DNA from: Bacteroidota bacterium
Lineage (GTDB): Bacteria; Bacteroidota; Bacteroidia; Cytophagales; Cytophagaceae
Direction: 5' to 3'
Assembly (NCBI GenBank): GCA_023391415.1
Contig: JAEWAY010000013.1
Coordinates: 83,465-147,464, forward strand
DNA length: 64,000 nt
Shown piece by piece: positions 9,127 to 18,519 of this stretch. A program made the position numbers and the translations under genes. Within the stretch, counting starts at the first letter, position 1; every line of letters starts with the position of its first letter. The notes under the pieces were generated by a model. It saw nothing but the letters and a program-made list of their open reading frames with translations, did no database searches and had not been told where the DNA came from.

Positions 9127-10188
9127 TTATTGTTTGGACACTTCGTATTGTTCACGATAGTAATTCTGGTAATTGCCGGAGGTGACATTGTCGAGCCACT
9201 TTTCGTTATTCAGATACCAGTCTACCGTAATTTCAAGTCCCTCATTAAATTGGAGAGATGGCTCCCAGCCCAATTCCTCTTTGATTTTACCCGCGTCAAT
9301 GGCATAACGAAAGTCATGACCCGCCCGATCGGTAACATAGGTAATCAGCTTGGCGGATTCACCTTCTTCGCGGCCGAGCTTCTTGTCCATAATGGAGCAT
9401 AATAACTTGATGAGGTCAAGGTTTTTCCATTCATTATGGCCGCCAATATTGTATGTCTCCCCTATTCTGCCTTTATGAAAAACAACGTCAATCGCTCTCG
9501 CGTGATCGACAACATACAACCAGTCCCTGACGTTTTCTCCTTTGCCATATACGGGAAGTGGCTTCTTGTGTTTAATATTGTTGATAAACAGGGGGATTAG
9601 TTTTTCCGGGAACTGGTTCTGACCATAGTTGTTAGAGCAATTGGTTATGACTACCGGAAGGCCATACGTATTGTGATATGCCCGGACAAATTGATCCGAC
9701 GAGGCTTTTGACGCGGAATAAGGTGATTGAGGATCATAGGAAGTGGTTTCTGTAAAGTAGCCTTCGTCGCCAAGTGAGCCATATACCTCGTCCGTAGAAA
9801 CATGATAGAAAAGACGCCCTTCAAAACGATCTTTCCATAATTCTTTGGCCGCGTTCATCAGTGTGACGGTTCCTATGACATTTGTTCTGAGAAATTCCAT
9901 TGGATTTTTTATCGAACGGTCCACATGCGATTCGGCGGCAAGATGAATGACGCTGTCAAACTTGTGTTCGTTAAAAATGGAGAAAATATAATCCGCTTCC
10001 GCGATATCGCCCCGTAAAAATGTATAATTTTCTTTGTCTTCTACATCCTGCAGATTCTCAAGATTACCCGCGTATGTTAGTTTGTCCAGGTTAAAAATAT
10101 GATACTCGGGATACTTGTTGACAAACAATCGGACTACGTGAGAACCGATAAATCCGGCTCCTCCTGTTATTAATATATTCTTTTTCAT
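9127..10188 (-). CDS. rfbB: dTDP-glucose 4,6-dehydratase RfbB/RmlB
   Basis: 353 residues, full length. It converts dTDP-glucose to dTDP-4-keto-6-deoxyglucose with bound NAD. The Rossmann motif [11 protein letters not shown] is followed by the family marker HLAAESHVDRSI, STDEVYGSLG, and the catalytic SPYSASKASSD with Tyr and Lys. TNCSNNYGQNQFPEKLIP is also diagnostic. It sits in the operon with a 6-base gap from galE and a 12-base gap to the next gene. The product could feed rhamnose or an amino-deoxy sugar, depending on enzymes outside the window. Confidence 0.95.
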   Translation of the reverse strand: MKKNILITGGAGFIGSHVVRLFVNKYPEYHIFNLDKLTYAGNLENLQDVEDKENYTFLRGDIAEADYIFSIFNEHKFDSVIHLAAESHVDRSIKNPMEFLRTNVIGTVTLMNAAKELWKDRFEGRLFYHVSTDEVYGSLGDEGYFTETTSYDPQSPYSASKASSDQFVRAYHNTYGLPVVITNCSNNYGQNQFPEKLIPLFINNIKHKKPLPVYGKGENVRDWLYVVDHARAIDVVFHKGRIGETYNIGGHNEWKNLDLIKLLCSIMDKKLGREEGESAKLITYVTDRAGHDFRYAIDAGKIKEELGWEPSLQFNEGLEITVDWYLNNEKWLDNVTSGNYQNYYREQYEVSKQ

Positions 10189-10194
10189 AGGTGC

Positions 10195-11208
10195 TCAGTT
10201 TAATGTTTTTTGCCAGTTCCAGGCATGAAGAAGCGCGTCTTTAAGTGAATATTCGGCCACCCATCCTAGTACATTCCTTGATTTTTCAACTTCCGACCAT
10301 ATTTTTTCCACATCGCCGGGCCTGCGGGGACCTATTTCATAATTTAGAGGCTGATTAGTCACCTCCAGAAAGGTTTTTACCAGCTCCATCACGGAATTAC
10401 CTTTGCCGGTGCCTATATTAAAAACTTCGCTATATCCTTTATTCGTTGATTTTTTTATAAACTCCAGAGCCTTGACATGCGCCCTCGCGAGATCGACTAC
10501 ATGGATGTAATCTCTTATACAGGTGCCGTCCGAGGTATGATAGTCGTTTCCGAAGATAGTGAGTTTTTCCCTTATACCCGCGGCCGTTTGAGTAATAAAA
10601 GGGACGAGATTGTTCGGGACTCCGAGAGGAAGTTCTCCGATAATGGCGCTCGGATGCGCCCCGATTGGATTAAAGTATCTAAGAATCACCGCTTGTATGT
10701 CGGCTTGTCTGGCAAAGTCTTCGATGATTTCTTCACTGATCTTTTTGGTATTGCCATAGGGTGATTCCACAGTGGCTCTGGGAATGGACTCGTTTACCGG
10801 AAGAGTATCCGGTTCTCCATAAACGGTACAGGAAGATGAAAATACAAATGGATTGACATTAAACTCTTCCATAATTCTTAGCAGGGCTACCAGACTGCCG
10901 ATATTGTTGTGATAGTACTTTAACGGAAGCTTTACTGATTCTCCCACTGCTTTATACGCGGCGAAATGTATAACACCGCCGATATTTTTTTCCTGTTTGA
11001 ATACATTTTTCAGCGCCTGATAATCCGTACAGTCTATGTTATGACATACGATTTCCTTTTGAGTGATATTGTGTAAGGCTTGAAGAACAGATGGATGGGA
11101 ATTGGAAAAATTGTCCGCTATCACAGGAGTATAACCCGCGTTGATCAATTCAACGACTGTATGGGAACCTATATAGCCCGCGCCACCGGTAACGAGAATT
11201 TTAGTCAT
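10195..11208 (-). CDS. galE: UDP-glucose 4-epimerase GalE
   Basis: 337 residues. It interconverts UDP-glucose and UDP-galactose. Motifs: TGGAGYIGSHTVVEL at the N-terminus, HFAAYKAVGESV, SSSCTVYG, the YGNTKKISEE catalytic segment and the YFNPIGAHPSA block. The C-terminal RRPGDVEKIW is typical. It lies within the minus-strand nucleotide-sugar operon, 4 bases after the dehydrogenase stop, which implies translational coupling. Its role here is probably to provide UDP-Gal for the exopolysaccharide, although it may also serve general galactose metabolism. Confidence 0.94.
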   Translation of the reverse strand: MTKILVTGGAGYIGSHTVVELINAGYTPVIADNFSNSHPSVLQALHNITQKEIVCHNIDCTDYQALKNVFKQEKNIGGVIHFAAYKAVGESVKLPLKYYHNNIGSLVALLRIMEEFNVNPFVFSSSCTVYGEPDTLPVNESIPRATVESPYGNTKKISEEIIEDFARQADIQAVILRYFNPIGAHPSAIIGELPLGVPNNLVPFITQTAAGIREKLTIFGNDYHTSDGTCIRDYIHVVDLARAHVKALEFIKKSTNKGYSEVFNIGTGKGNSVMELVKTFLEVTNQPLNYEIGPRRPGDVEKIWSEVEKSRNVLGWVAEYSLKDALLHAWNWQKTLN

Positions 11209-11212
11209 ATTT

Positions 11213-12511
11213 TTATAAACTCCAGTAATGAAAATGATTATTCGTTTCGAATAAGTCTTTAAAAATACCCTTTATATCAATAAATATAGTATTTCTGAAG
11301 GAATGCTTCATAAAGTAGTTTAGATCAAGCGCCTTAAACTGATTGTGAGGCACTGCCAGAATAATCGCCTGATAACGTCCTTCCGGTTTCTTTAACAGTT
11401 CCAGTTTATATTCTTTCAGAAAATCTTCGGAATCCGCCAATGGATCCACCGTATCTACTTCGACACCGAACGATTTGATTTCTTGAATCATATCGGCTAC
11501 TTTGGAATTGCGTATATCTTTTACGTTTTCCTTAAAAGTCGCGCCCAGCACCAATGTTTTAGATTCGGGAATATTGAAACCCGCTTTAATAAGTAGCTGA
11601 ACAGTTTTTTTTCCGACATACGCGCCCATACCATCATTGATTGTGCGGCCGCTAAGGATCACGCGGGGGTGATAACCCAACCCCTGGGATTTATACGTAA
11701 GATAATAGGGATCTACGCCTATGCAATGTCCTCCGACCAGTCCCGGAGAAAATTTTAAAAAATTCCATTTGGTCCCGGCGGCTTCCAGTACATCGTATGT
11801 ATTGATGTTCATTCGGTCAAATATCATCGATAACTCATTCATCAACGCGATATTAAGATCCCGTTGGGTGTTTTCAATTACTTTCGCCGCTTCCGCTACC
11901 TTGATAGTAGGCGCCTTGTGTATGCCCGCTTCGACTACGAGGGCGTAGATATCTCCGATAATATCAAGACTATCCTGATCGCAGGCGGATACTACTTTAA
12001 CTATTCTGGAGAGGGTATGTTCTTTGTCGCCCGGATTTATTCGTTCGGGAGAATAACCATATTTAAACTGGACTCCCGCGGTAAGTCCTGATTCTTTTTC
12101 GATCAGCGGGACACATTCATCTTCTGTACAACCGGGATATACCGTGCTTTCGTAAACGACAGTATCACCTTCCTTAATGACGCGACCGATCATTCGAGAC
12201 GCGGCCTTTAGCGCGTTGAGGTCTGGCATGTTGTAAGCGTCGATCGGAGTGGGAACCGCTATAATAAAGAAATGAGCCTGCCGCAGGTCTTCGCTGGATG
12301 AACTAAAGATAATATCCCGATCCACGAATTCAGTTTGGGCGATTTCACCGGAGGGGTCAATTTGTTGTTTAAGACTGGAAATTTTCGATTCGTTGATGTC
12401 AAAACCGATTACCCGCGTTTTTTTCGCGAATTCGAGAGCGATGGGTAAACCCACATAGCCCATACCGATTACGGCGATACGTTTTTTCTTTTCAATTATT
12501 TCCTGCACCAT
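11213..12511 (-). CDS. UDP-N-acetyl-hexosamine 6-dehydrogenase (TviB/WbpA/WecC type)
   Basis: 432-residue nucleotide-sugar dehydrogenase that oxidises C6 of a UDP-HexNAc to the uronic acid using two NAD. The Rossmann motif AVIGMGYVGLPIALEFAK is near the N-terminus. The catalytic Cys lies in SPGLVGGHCIGVDPYYLTY, the form typical of HexNAc dehydrogenases rather than UDP-glucose dehydrogenases, and the C-terminal domain carries GATFKENVKDIRNS. The sequence is closest in my memory to TviB (Vi antigen), which makes UDP-GlcNAcA. The epimerase two genes below rfbB's upstream neighbour fits that reading. Paired with the ugd gene it shows that two different uronic acids are made. Confidence 0.88.
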   Translation of the reverse strand: MVQEIIEKKKRIAVIGMGYVGLPIALEFAKKTRVIGFDINESKISSLKQQIDPSGEIAQTEFVDRDIIFSSSSEDLRQAHFFIIAVPTPIDAYNMPDLNALKAASRMIGRVIKEGDTVVYESTVYPGCTEDECVPLIEKESGLTAGVQFKYGYSPERINPGDKEHTLSRIVKVVSACDQDSLDIIGDIYALVVEAGIHKAPTIKVAEAAKVIENTQRDLNIALMNELSMIFDRMNINTYDVLEAAGTKWNFLKFSPGLVGGHCIGVDPYYLTYKSQGLGYHPRVILSGRTINDGMGAYVGKKTVQLLIKAGFNIPESKTLVLGATFKENVKDIRNSKVADMIQEIKSFGVEVDTVDPLADSEDFLKEYKLELLKKPEGRYQAIILAVPHNQFKALDLNYFMKHSFRNTIFIDIKGIFKDLFETNNHFHYWSL

Positions 12512-12517
12512 ACTATA

Positions 12518-13105
12518 CTAAGGAATTATTTTTTCTAACTGATCACCAGTTAGTTTATATCGATAAGCGCTTTCCGGACAAATAGCAATCCCTTCTTCGT
12601 TGAAACGCAAACGATGTCCGTATTCGCTCACCCACCCTGTTTGCATGGCCGGGACTCCTGTCACGAGCGCGAAAGGGGGCACGTCCTTAGTCACTACGGC
12701 CCCTGCTCCGATCAGGGAATAGGCTCCGAGACGCGCGCCGCAGACAATGGTGGCGTTGGCGCCAATAGAGCAACCCTTGTCTATTTTGGTAGCGAGATAT
12801 TGATCTGTTCTCGGAATCGCGCTTCTCGGATTTTTTATGTTGGTAAAAACCACGGATGGACCAATAAAGACATCGTCTTCACATACAACGCCTGTATATA
12901 AGGATACGTTGTTTTGAATTTTGACATTATCGCCAATTACGACTCCATTGGCGATGAATACGTTTTGACCAATATTGCAATTGGCCCCCAATCGGGCTCC
13001 GGGCATGATATGGCAAAAATGCCAGATCTTCGATCCGGCGCCAATAAAACATCCTTCATCAGCGAATGATGAAGGATGTATAAAATATGTGTTTGTATTT
13101 TTCAG
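12518..13105 (-). CDS. Hexapeptide-repeat N-acetyltransferase (WbpD/WlbB-like) with a non-standard start codon
   Basis: Left-handed beta-helix acyltransferase of the sugar-modifying type. From the first ATG (13006) only 162 residues are made, beginning inside the first repeats. The same frame continues upstream without a stop through residues that belong to the family's conserved N-terminus ([12 protein letters not shown], then [12 protein letters not shown]). No ATG, GTG or TTG exists there. CTG at 13105 (or ATT at 13106-13108) would give 195 residues, close to WbpD (about 190), and a 7-base gap to the preceding gene, matching the 4-13 base gaps elsewhere in this operon. Likely substrate: a UDP-amino-uronic acid (inference). 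WbpB and WbpE partners are not present. Confidence 0.75.
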   Translation of the reverse strand: MKNTNTYFIHPSSFADEGCFIGAGSKIWHFCHIMPGARLGANCNIGQNVFIANGVVIGDNVKIQNNVSLYTGVVCEDDVFIGPSVVFTNIKNPRSAIPRTDQYLATKIDKGCSIGANATIVCGARLGAYSLIGAGAVVTKDVPPFALVTGVPAMQTGWVSEYGHRLRFNEEGIAICPESAYRYKLTGDQLEKIIP

Positions 13106-13112
13106 AATAGAA

Positions 13113-14087
13113 TCAATAAAACTCTTTTGGCCTTGTTTCCTTAACGGGAAGACCCTGAAAATATTCCAACGTGATTTTTAAACCATCCGCTCTGGATACT
13201 TTTGGCTCCCAGCCAAGAACTTCTTTCGCTTTTGAAATATCCGGACGCCTTTGTTTGGGGTCATCCTGAGGCAAGGGTTTGTATGTTATTTTCTGGTCCG
13301 AATCGGTAAGTCTGATGATTTCTTCAGCGAATTCCTTGATGGAGATCTCGACAGGGTTTCCTATGTTTACCGGAAGGTCATAGTCGCTCATTAGCAAGCG
13401 GTATATCCCGTCGATGAGATCGTCTACATAGCAAAATGAGCGTGTCTGAGAACCATCGCCAAAAACAGTAAGGTCATCGCCTCGTAAAGCCTGACCAATG
13501 AATGCTGGAAGCGCCCGGCCATCGTTCAATCGCATTCTGGGACCATAAGTATTGAAAATGCGTACGATTCGTGTCTCTACACCATGAAACCGGTTGTAAG
13601 CCATTGTGATAGCCTCCTGGAATCTCTTAGCTTCGTCATATACGCCTCTCGGCCCAATGGGATTGACATTGCCCCAATAGTCTTCATTTTGCGGATGTAC
13701 AGTTGGATCACCGTATATTTCAGAAGTACTGGCTACCAGAATCCTCGCTTTTTTCGCTTTAGCCAGTCCAAGAAGATTATGCGTTCCAAGAGAACCTACC
13801 TTCAATGTCTGGATTGGAATCTTAAGATAATCGATCGGGCTCGCGGGAGAGGCGAAATGAAGGATGTAATCAAGATCACCCGGAACATGGACAAATTTGC
13901 TTACATCATGATGATGGAATTCAAAGTTTGGCAATTTGAACAAATGCTCGATATTGTCAAGAGAACCAGTGATAAGGTTGTCCATGGCGATAACATGGCA
14001 ACCCTCTTTAATAAACCGGTCACATAAATGAGAACCTAAAAAACCGGCTCCACCCGTAATTAAAACTCTTTTCTTTTTTGATGTCAT
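13113..14087 (-). CDS. UDP-glucuronate decarboxylase (UDP-xylose synthase)
   Basis: 324-residue extended SDR of the UXS family, which turns UDP-glucuronate into UDP-xylose. The N-terminal [15 protein letters not shown] is followed by the family marker [12 protein letters not shown], then [15 protein letters not shown], and the catalytic [10 protein letters not shown] segment. [16 protein letters not shown] is diagnostic. Its substrate is provided by the ugd gene 13 bases upstream, so the first two genes of the operon form a UDP-Glc to UDP-GlcA to UDP-Xyl route. Its stop codon lies close to the presumed non-canonical start of the next gene. Confidence 0.93.
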   Translation of the reverse strand: MTSKKKRVLITGGAGFLGSHLCDRFIKEGCHVIAMDNLITGSLDNIEHLFKLPNFEFHHHDVSKFVHVPGDLDYILHFASPASPIDYLKIPIQTLKVGSLGTHNLLGLAKAKKARILVASTSEIYGDPTVHPQNEDYWGNVNPIGPRGVYDEAKRFQEAITMAYNRFHGVETRIVRIFNTYGPRMRLNDGRALPAFIGQALRGDDLTVFGDGSQTRSFCYVDDLIDGIYRLLMSDYDLPVNIGNPVEISIKEFAEEIIRLTDSDQKITYKPLPQDDPKQRRPDISKAKEVLGWEPKVSRADGLKITLEYFQGLPVKETRPKEFY

Positions 14088-14100
14088 TTTATAATAAAAA

Positions 14101-15426
14101 TCAGATACTTACCAATATTTTGCTCCCAGTTCTTCCGATAGACTCATAATGGAATCCCATCTCGATCATGCGGGCCGGCTCAAAGAGATTTCTCCCGTCA
14201 AATATGGCTTTGGTATTCATTTTTTTCGCGATTTTGTCAAAGTCAGGGTTTCTGAATTCAGGCCACTCAGTGACGATAATCAGCGTATCGGCGCCATCAA
14301 GTACGGAATAAGCGTCGTCGGAATATTCTATCTGTTTTCCAAGGAGGTCTTTCACATTGTCCATCGCTTCCGGGTCATACGCGGAAACTTTGGCTCCTTC
14401 TTTTAACAAGGAGTCGATCATATATAGGGCGGGCGCTTCGCGGATGTCGTCCGTATTCGGCTTGAAAGCGAGCCCCCACAGAGCGATTTTCTTGCCATTC
14501 AGATTATTGTTGAAATAAGCCCTTATTTTCGGCATCAGAATGGTTTTTTGTCTTTCATTGACTTCCATGACCGCGTTTAGAATCTGAAAGTCATATTCAC
14601 TTTGCCTAGCCATTATGGAAAGCGCCTGTACGTCTTTGGGAAAGCAACTTCCTCCATAACCAATACCGGGAAACAGAAACCTTTTGCCGATACGGCTGTC
14701 GGTACCGATTCCTATACGGACATGATCTATATTGGCGTTTAGCTTTTCCGCCAGATTGGCCATTTCGTTCATGAAAGTGATCTTCATGGCAAGGAAAGCG
14801 TTGGCCGCGTATTTGGTCAGCTCAGCGGAGCGTTCGTCCATATAGATGATTGGATTACCTTGACGCACAAATGGGGCGTATAGCATATCCATTACTTTTT
14901 TCGCTTTGTCGGATGAGGTGCCGATCACTACTCGTTCAGGTTTCATGAAGTCGTCTACGGCTACGCCTTCTCTCAAAAATTCGGGATTGGATACCACATC
15001 GAATTCGGCGCTGGCGTATTGACCCAAGGCTTCCTTCACTTTATCCGCGGTACCTACCGGTACCGTACTTTTATCGACGATGACGGTATATTCTTTTAGT
15101 AAAGGACCAAGATCGTTGGCTACCTGCAATATATAGCTAAGGTCGGCTGAGCCGTCTTCGCCTGGAGGAGTCGGAAGGGCTAAAAAGATCACTTTGGCTC
15201 CTTCAATACCTTCTTTTAGGTTGGATGTAAAGTTAAGCCTTCCTTCCTGAATATTTCTGTTAAACAAAAGATCAAGTCCAGGCTCGTATATCGGCATCTG
15301 GCCTTGTCTCATCATGTTTACTTTTTTCTCATTGATATCAATGCAGGTAACAAAATTACCCGTTTCGGCGAAACAGGTTCCTGTGACGAGGCCTACATAT
15401 CCGGTTCCTACTACAGCAACTTTCAT
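14101..15426 (-). CDS. ugd: UDP-glucose 6-dehydrogenase
   Basis: 441 residues, full length. It oxidises UDP-glucose to UDP-glucuronate with two NAD. The N-terminal [21 protein letters not shown]ossmann motif, the [10 protein letters not shown] segment, the catalytic Cys in [16 protein letters not shown] and the C-terminal [15 protein letters not shown] are all present. It is the first gene of the minus-strand nucleotide-sugar operon. The promoter should lie in the 147-base gap shared with the divergent acyl-CoA dehydrogenase. A TATTTTCG sequence there only partly resembles a -7 box. Confidence 0.95.
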   Translation of the reverse strand: MKVAVVGTGYVGLVTGTCFAETGNFVTCIDINEKKVNMMRQGQMPIYEPGLDLLFNRNIQEGRLNFTSNLKEGIEGAKVIFLALPTPPGEDGSADLSYILQVANDLGPLLKEYTVIVDKSTVPVGTADKVKEALGQYASAEFDVVSNPEFLREGVAVDDFMKPERVVIGTSSDKAKKVMDMLYAPFVRQGNPIIYMDERSAELTKYAANAFLAMKITFMNEMANLAEKLNANIDHVRIGIGTDSRIGKRFLFPGIGYGGSCFPKDVQALSIMARQSEYDFQILNAVMEVNERQKTILMPKIRAYFNNNLNGKKIALWGLAFKPNTDDIREAPALYMIDSLLKEGAKVSAYDPEAMDNVKDLLGKQIEYSDDAYSVLDGADTLIIVTEWPEFRNPDFDKIAKKMNTKAIFDGRNLFEPARMIEMGFHYESIGRTGSKILVSI

Positions 15427-15573
15427 AATTTATGGATGTCTTTTGGTTAAGTCTATATTAGTAAGCGAAAATAGGTTAATTTATTTTATGAAAATATATT
15501 TTTTTCACCTCCTACACAAATCAAAACCGCTGGTTTTACGTATTTGTTTTATGGTAAACAGTTTTTTAGATAT

Positions 15574-16713
15574 ATGGATTTTGGACTAAATGAAAATCAA
15601 AGGCTGATCGCTGAAACTATTCGGGATTTTGGAGATAAATATATCCGGCCGCATATGATGGAATGGGATGAAACACAGGAATTTCCGGTATCTGTTTTTA
15701 AAGAGCTTGGAAAGCTGGGGTTAATGGGGGTGCTTGTGCCGGAAGAGTACGGTGGCGCGGGCCTGGGATATTTTGAGTATGTCACGGCGATTCAGGAATT
15801 GGGGCGGATAGATGGCTCGGTCGCTTTGTCGATGGCGGCGCATAATTCATTGTGCACAGCCCATATTATGAATTTCGCCACCGAAGAACAAAAGAAAAGA
15901 TGGTTGCCCAGGCTCGCTACAGCCGAATGGATCGGAGCCTGGGGACTGACAGAGCCTAATACGGGTTCCGACGCGGGAAATATGCGAACCACCGCCATAA
16001 AAAAAGGTGATCATTGGGTTATCAATGGCGCGAAAAACTTTATAACGCATGGCAAATCCGGAGACGTCGCCGTGGTGCTCGCCAATACGAGTGGAGTGGG
16101 TGATGGACGTCTGGCCTCGGCGTTTGTCATTGAAAGAGGTACTCCTGGTTTTTCCGCGGGGAGGAAGGAGAATAAGCTCGGGATGCGCGCTTCCGAAACT
16201 ACGGAACTTATTTTTGAAGATTGTATGATTCCGGAGGAAAATATATTGGGAAAGGTAGGCGATGGTTTTAATCAGGCTAAGAAAGTCCTTGATGGAGGAC
16301 GGATTTCGATCGCGGCTCTTAGCCTGGGTATCGCTCAGGGAGCGTTTGACGCCGCTTTGCGATACTCACAGGAACGGGAACAATTTGGGAAACCTATTTC
16401 CAGTTTTCAGGGAATTTCATTTAAGCTGGCGGAACTCGCTACAGAGATAGAAGCTGCTGAATTGCTTACTTTTAAGGCCGCGGAGCTTAAAAATAAAGGA
16501 TTGCCGGTGACTAAAGAATCTTCCATGGCGAAATACTACGCTTCTGAAATAGCGGTTAAAGCCGCGAATGAAGCGGTACAGATCTTTGGTGGTTATGGAT
16601 TTACCAAAGACTACCCGGCTGAGAAGTTTTACCGGGACGCCAAGCTATGTACAATAGGAGAAGGTACTTCCGAAATTCAGAAAATCATCATAGCGAAATC
16701 CATATTGAAATAA
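15574..16713 (+). CDS. Acyl-CoA dehydrogenase
   Basis: 380 residues from the ATG at 15574. A longer frame from TTG 15544 is possible, but homologues begin at this MDFGLNENQ. The enzyme is an FAD-dependent acyl-CoA dehydrogenase that passes electrons to ETF. Motifs: GAWGLTEPNTGSDAGN for FAD and substrate, the signature GYGFTKDYPAEKFYRDAK, and the catalytic Glu in IGEGTSEIQK, placed as in short- and medium-chain enzymes. It is probably used in fatty-acid or branched-chain amino-acid oxidation. It lies alone between the two polysaccharide operons, with its own terminator, and shows no functional link to them. Confidence 0.92.
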   Translation: MDFGLNENQRLIAETIRDFGDKYIRPHMMEWDETQEFPVSVFKELGKLGLMGVLVPEEYGGAGLGYFEYVTAIQELGRIDGSVALSMAAHNSLCTAHIMNFATEEQKKRWLPRLATAEWIGAWGLTEPNTGSDAGNMRTTAIKKGDHWVINGAKNFITHGKSGDVAVVLANTSGVGDGRLASAFVIERGTPGFSAGRKENKLGMRASETTELIFEDCMIPEENILGKVGDGFNQAKKVLDGGRISIAALSLGIAQGAFDAALRYSQEREQFGKPISSFQGISFKLAELATEIEAAELLTFKAAELKNKGLPVTKESSMAKYYASEIAVKAANEAVQIFGGYGFTKDYPAEKFYRDAKLCTIGEGTSEIQKIIIAKSILK

Positions 16714-16738
16714 TTAACAGGAACAGATTATGGACATG

Positions 16739-16774
16739 ATACCCGGTAGCGCGCGTTCACCGGGTATTTTTTTT
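16739..16774 (+). terminator. Rho-independent terminator after acyl-CoA dehydrogenase
   Basis: ATACCCGGT (16739-16747) pairs with ACCGGGTAT (16759-16767) around an 11-base loop and runs into eight T (partly within the stem end). It lies 25 bases after the stop codon. Confidence 0.85.
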
Positions 16775-16926
16775 GCGCTTTAATGTCCGCTTCTCATCGC
16801 TTTCGCTATGAACTACTCCGGCGAGAATCTTCCTTTTCCATGCCTATTTTTTAATCGGAGCGACTAAACATTTCCAAATTGACTCAAGTTGAAACTTTAA
16901 GAATGTGAAGAGAAAGGTGAGTGAAG

Positions 16927-17307
16927 ATGGAAAAGTTGATTCTTACGGTGGACGATGAATGCGCTACACTAGCCATTCTTCAGACCGCGTTAAAAAAGAG
17001 TTTTTCAATAATTAAGAAAAATAACGGTCAAGAAGCGCTTGAATGGCTGCATCAGGGAAATATGCCCGACGCCATTATTACGGATATCTCCATGCCGGTT
17101 ATGGATGGGCTTGAGTTTGTAAAGCATATAAGGGCAAGCGGTTTATATAAACATATTCCCATTATTATGCTTTCATGTCATGAAACCAGCAATACCAAAA
17201 TAGAGTGCCTGAATGCCGGCGCGGATGATTACATGATTAAGCCATTCAATCCTCAGGAGCTGGAGGCGAGGGTTAAAAATATGATTAGCAGATTGGAAGT
17301 AGCATAA
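16927..17307 (+). CDS. Stand-alone response regulator (CheY-like receiver)
   Basis: 126 residues, one receiver domain and no output domain. The acidic pair is in TVDDE, the phospho-acceptor Asp in AIITDISMPVMDG, the conserved Ser or Thr in IIMLSCHE, and the Lys in DYMIKPFNP, so all catalytic residues are present. I chose ATG 16927 because AGGTGA (16915-16920) sits at a proper distance; GTG 16921 adds two residues. It is the first gene of the exopolysaccharide operon and lies directly before a sugar transferase whose own receiver-like domain lacks the Asp. No histidine kinase is encoded nearby. Confidence 0.9.
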   Translation: MEKLILTVDDECATLAILQTALKKSFSIIKKNNGQEALEWLHQGNMPDAIITDISMPVMDGLEFVKHIRASGLYKHIPIIMLSCHETSNTKIECLNAGADDYMIKPFNPQELEARVKNMISRLEVA

Positions 17308-17328
17308 ACTTAATCAACTGGGATTGAT

Positions 17329-18519
17329 ATGGAATCACATAAGAAAAGTGTTGCTCTTATTCAGGCGGACTCCGACCTTATTGACTACTTCGTCAATAAG
17401 GTCGGACAGACCTACAATGTATACCTTTTTGAAAATGGAATCAGGTTTTACCATTGGCTGCAAAAAGGAGGGCGAATCGACGCGATCGTGACCGCCGGCT
17501 CCCCCAATTCGTCTAGTGGTTTGCCCTTGGCGCGGCAAATCCGCTCGGAAAAGAACAGCAAGTATATTCCTTTCATATTTCTAAATGACAAGATAGATAG
17601 GGGTTTGAGGATAAAGATGGTTAAAGAGCGGGTGTCGGACGTGTTTCCCAGAGAGTTTAATCCGGATACGTTCTTTTTCCGGGTAAACTGGTTGATTGAG
17701 AACCCTGTTTCGGATAAGGAGAAGCAAGTGTCTGATAAACATATACGTTATAAAATACCGGTTGCCAAGCGCGTATTCGATATCGTTGTGGCTTTGACCG
17801 CTCTGATTATGCTCAGTCCGCTGTTTCTCTTGATTATACTTTTGATCAAGCTGGAATCGAGAGGGCCGGTATTTTATGTGGCTAAGCGGGTTGGCAGAGG
17901 CTATACCATCTTTGATTTCTATAAGTTCCGCTCTATGCGGGTAGGAGCGGATAGCCAGATAAAGAATCTGGCGCATCTCAACCAGTATAAAAAGAATCCT
18001 CAGGAAAGCGCCGTTCCCTCCGGAGAATCTTCCGACAATACCATGTGTCCGGCATGTTCTCCCGAAGGAATTACTTGCCAGTCTTTTCTTTATCTAAATG
18101 AACATAAGGTTTGTGAAAAGCTTTATCTGAAACAGAAAAAAGAGAATGACGAAGGTAAGTTTATCAAGATCAGCAATGATCCCAGGGTAACCAGAATCGG
18201 CAAATTTATCAGGAATACGAGTATTGATGAATTACCACAATTATTCAATGTATTGAAGGGAGATATGTCCATTGTTGGAAATCGTCCTTTGCCGTTATAT
18301 GAAGCGGAAAAAATAACAGTGGATGAATTTAACCTGCGGTTTATGGCTCCCGCCGGTATTACGGGACTATGGCAGGTAACGAAGCGGGGAACCGCTGAGA
18401 TGTCGGAACTGGAGCGTATGCAACTGGATAATTATTACGCGGTCAACTATTCAATAGCCGGCGACATCAAAATAATGTTGCGAACTATTCCAGCGCTGAT
18501 GCAGAAAGAGAATGTTTAA
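17329..18519 (+). CDS. Pseudo-receiver fused to undecaprenyl-phosphate sugar phosphotransferase
   Basis: 396 residues. Residues 1-125 align by pattern with the receiver encoded just upstream, but the acceptor Asp position reads Ala (AIVTAGSPNSSSG against AIITDISMPVMDG), so it is a pseudo-receiver. Residues about 145-396 are a WcaJ/PglC-type phosphoglycosyltransferase: the membrane-entering helix VFDIVVALTALIMLSPLFL, then FYKFRSM, the Asp-Glu pair in SIDELPQLFNVLKGDMS, and GNRPLPLYEAE. A cysteine-containing insert (CPACSPEGITC, about 240-250, plus another Cys) lies between KFRSM and the catalytic block. It starts the repeat unit by moving a sugar phosphate onto undecaprenyl phosphate. Confidence 0.88.
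   Translation: MESHKKSVALIQADSDLIDYFVNKVGQTYNVYLFENGIRFYHWLQKGGRIDAIVTAGSPNSSSGLPLARQIRSEKNSKYIPFIFLNDKIDRGLRIKMVKERVSDVFPREFNPDTFFFRVNWLIENPVSDKEKQVSDKHIRYKIPVAKRVFDIVVALTALIMLSPLFLLIILLIKLESRGPVFYVAKRVGRGYTIFDFYKFRSMRVGADSQIKNLAHLNQYKKNPQESAVPSGESSDNTMCPACSPEGITCQSFLYLNEHKVCEKLYLKQKKENDEGKFIKISNDPRVTRIGKFIRNTSIDELPQLFNVLKGDMSIVGNRPLPLYEAEKITVDEFNLRFMAPAGITGLWQVTKRGTAEMSELERMQLDNYYAVNYSIAGDIKIMLRTIPALMQKENV

Noticed and set aside
15544..15573. TTG start for the acyl-CoA dehydrogenase
   Set aside because: The added ten residues are not part of the family; ATG 15574 gives the normal N-terminus.
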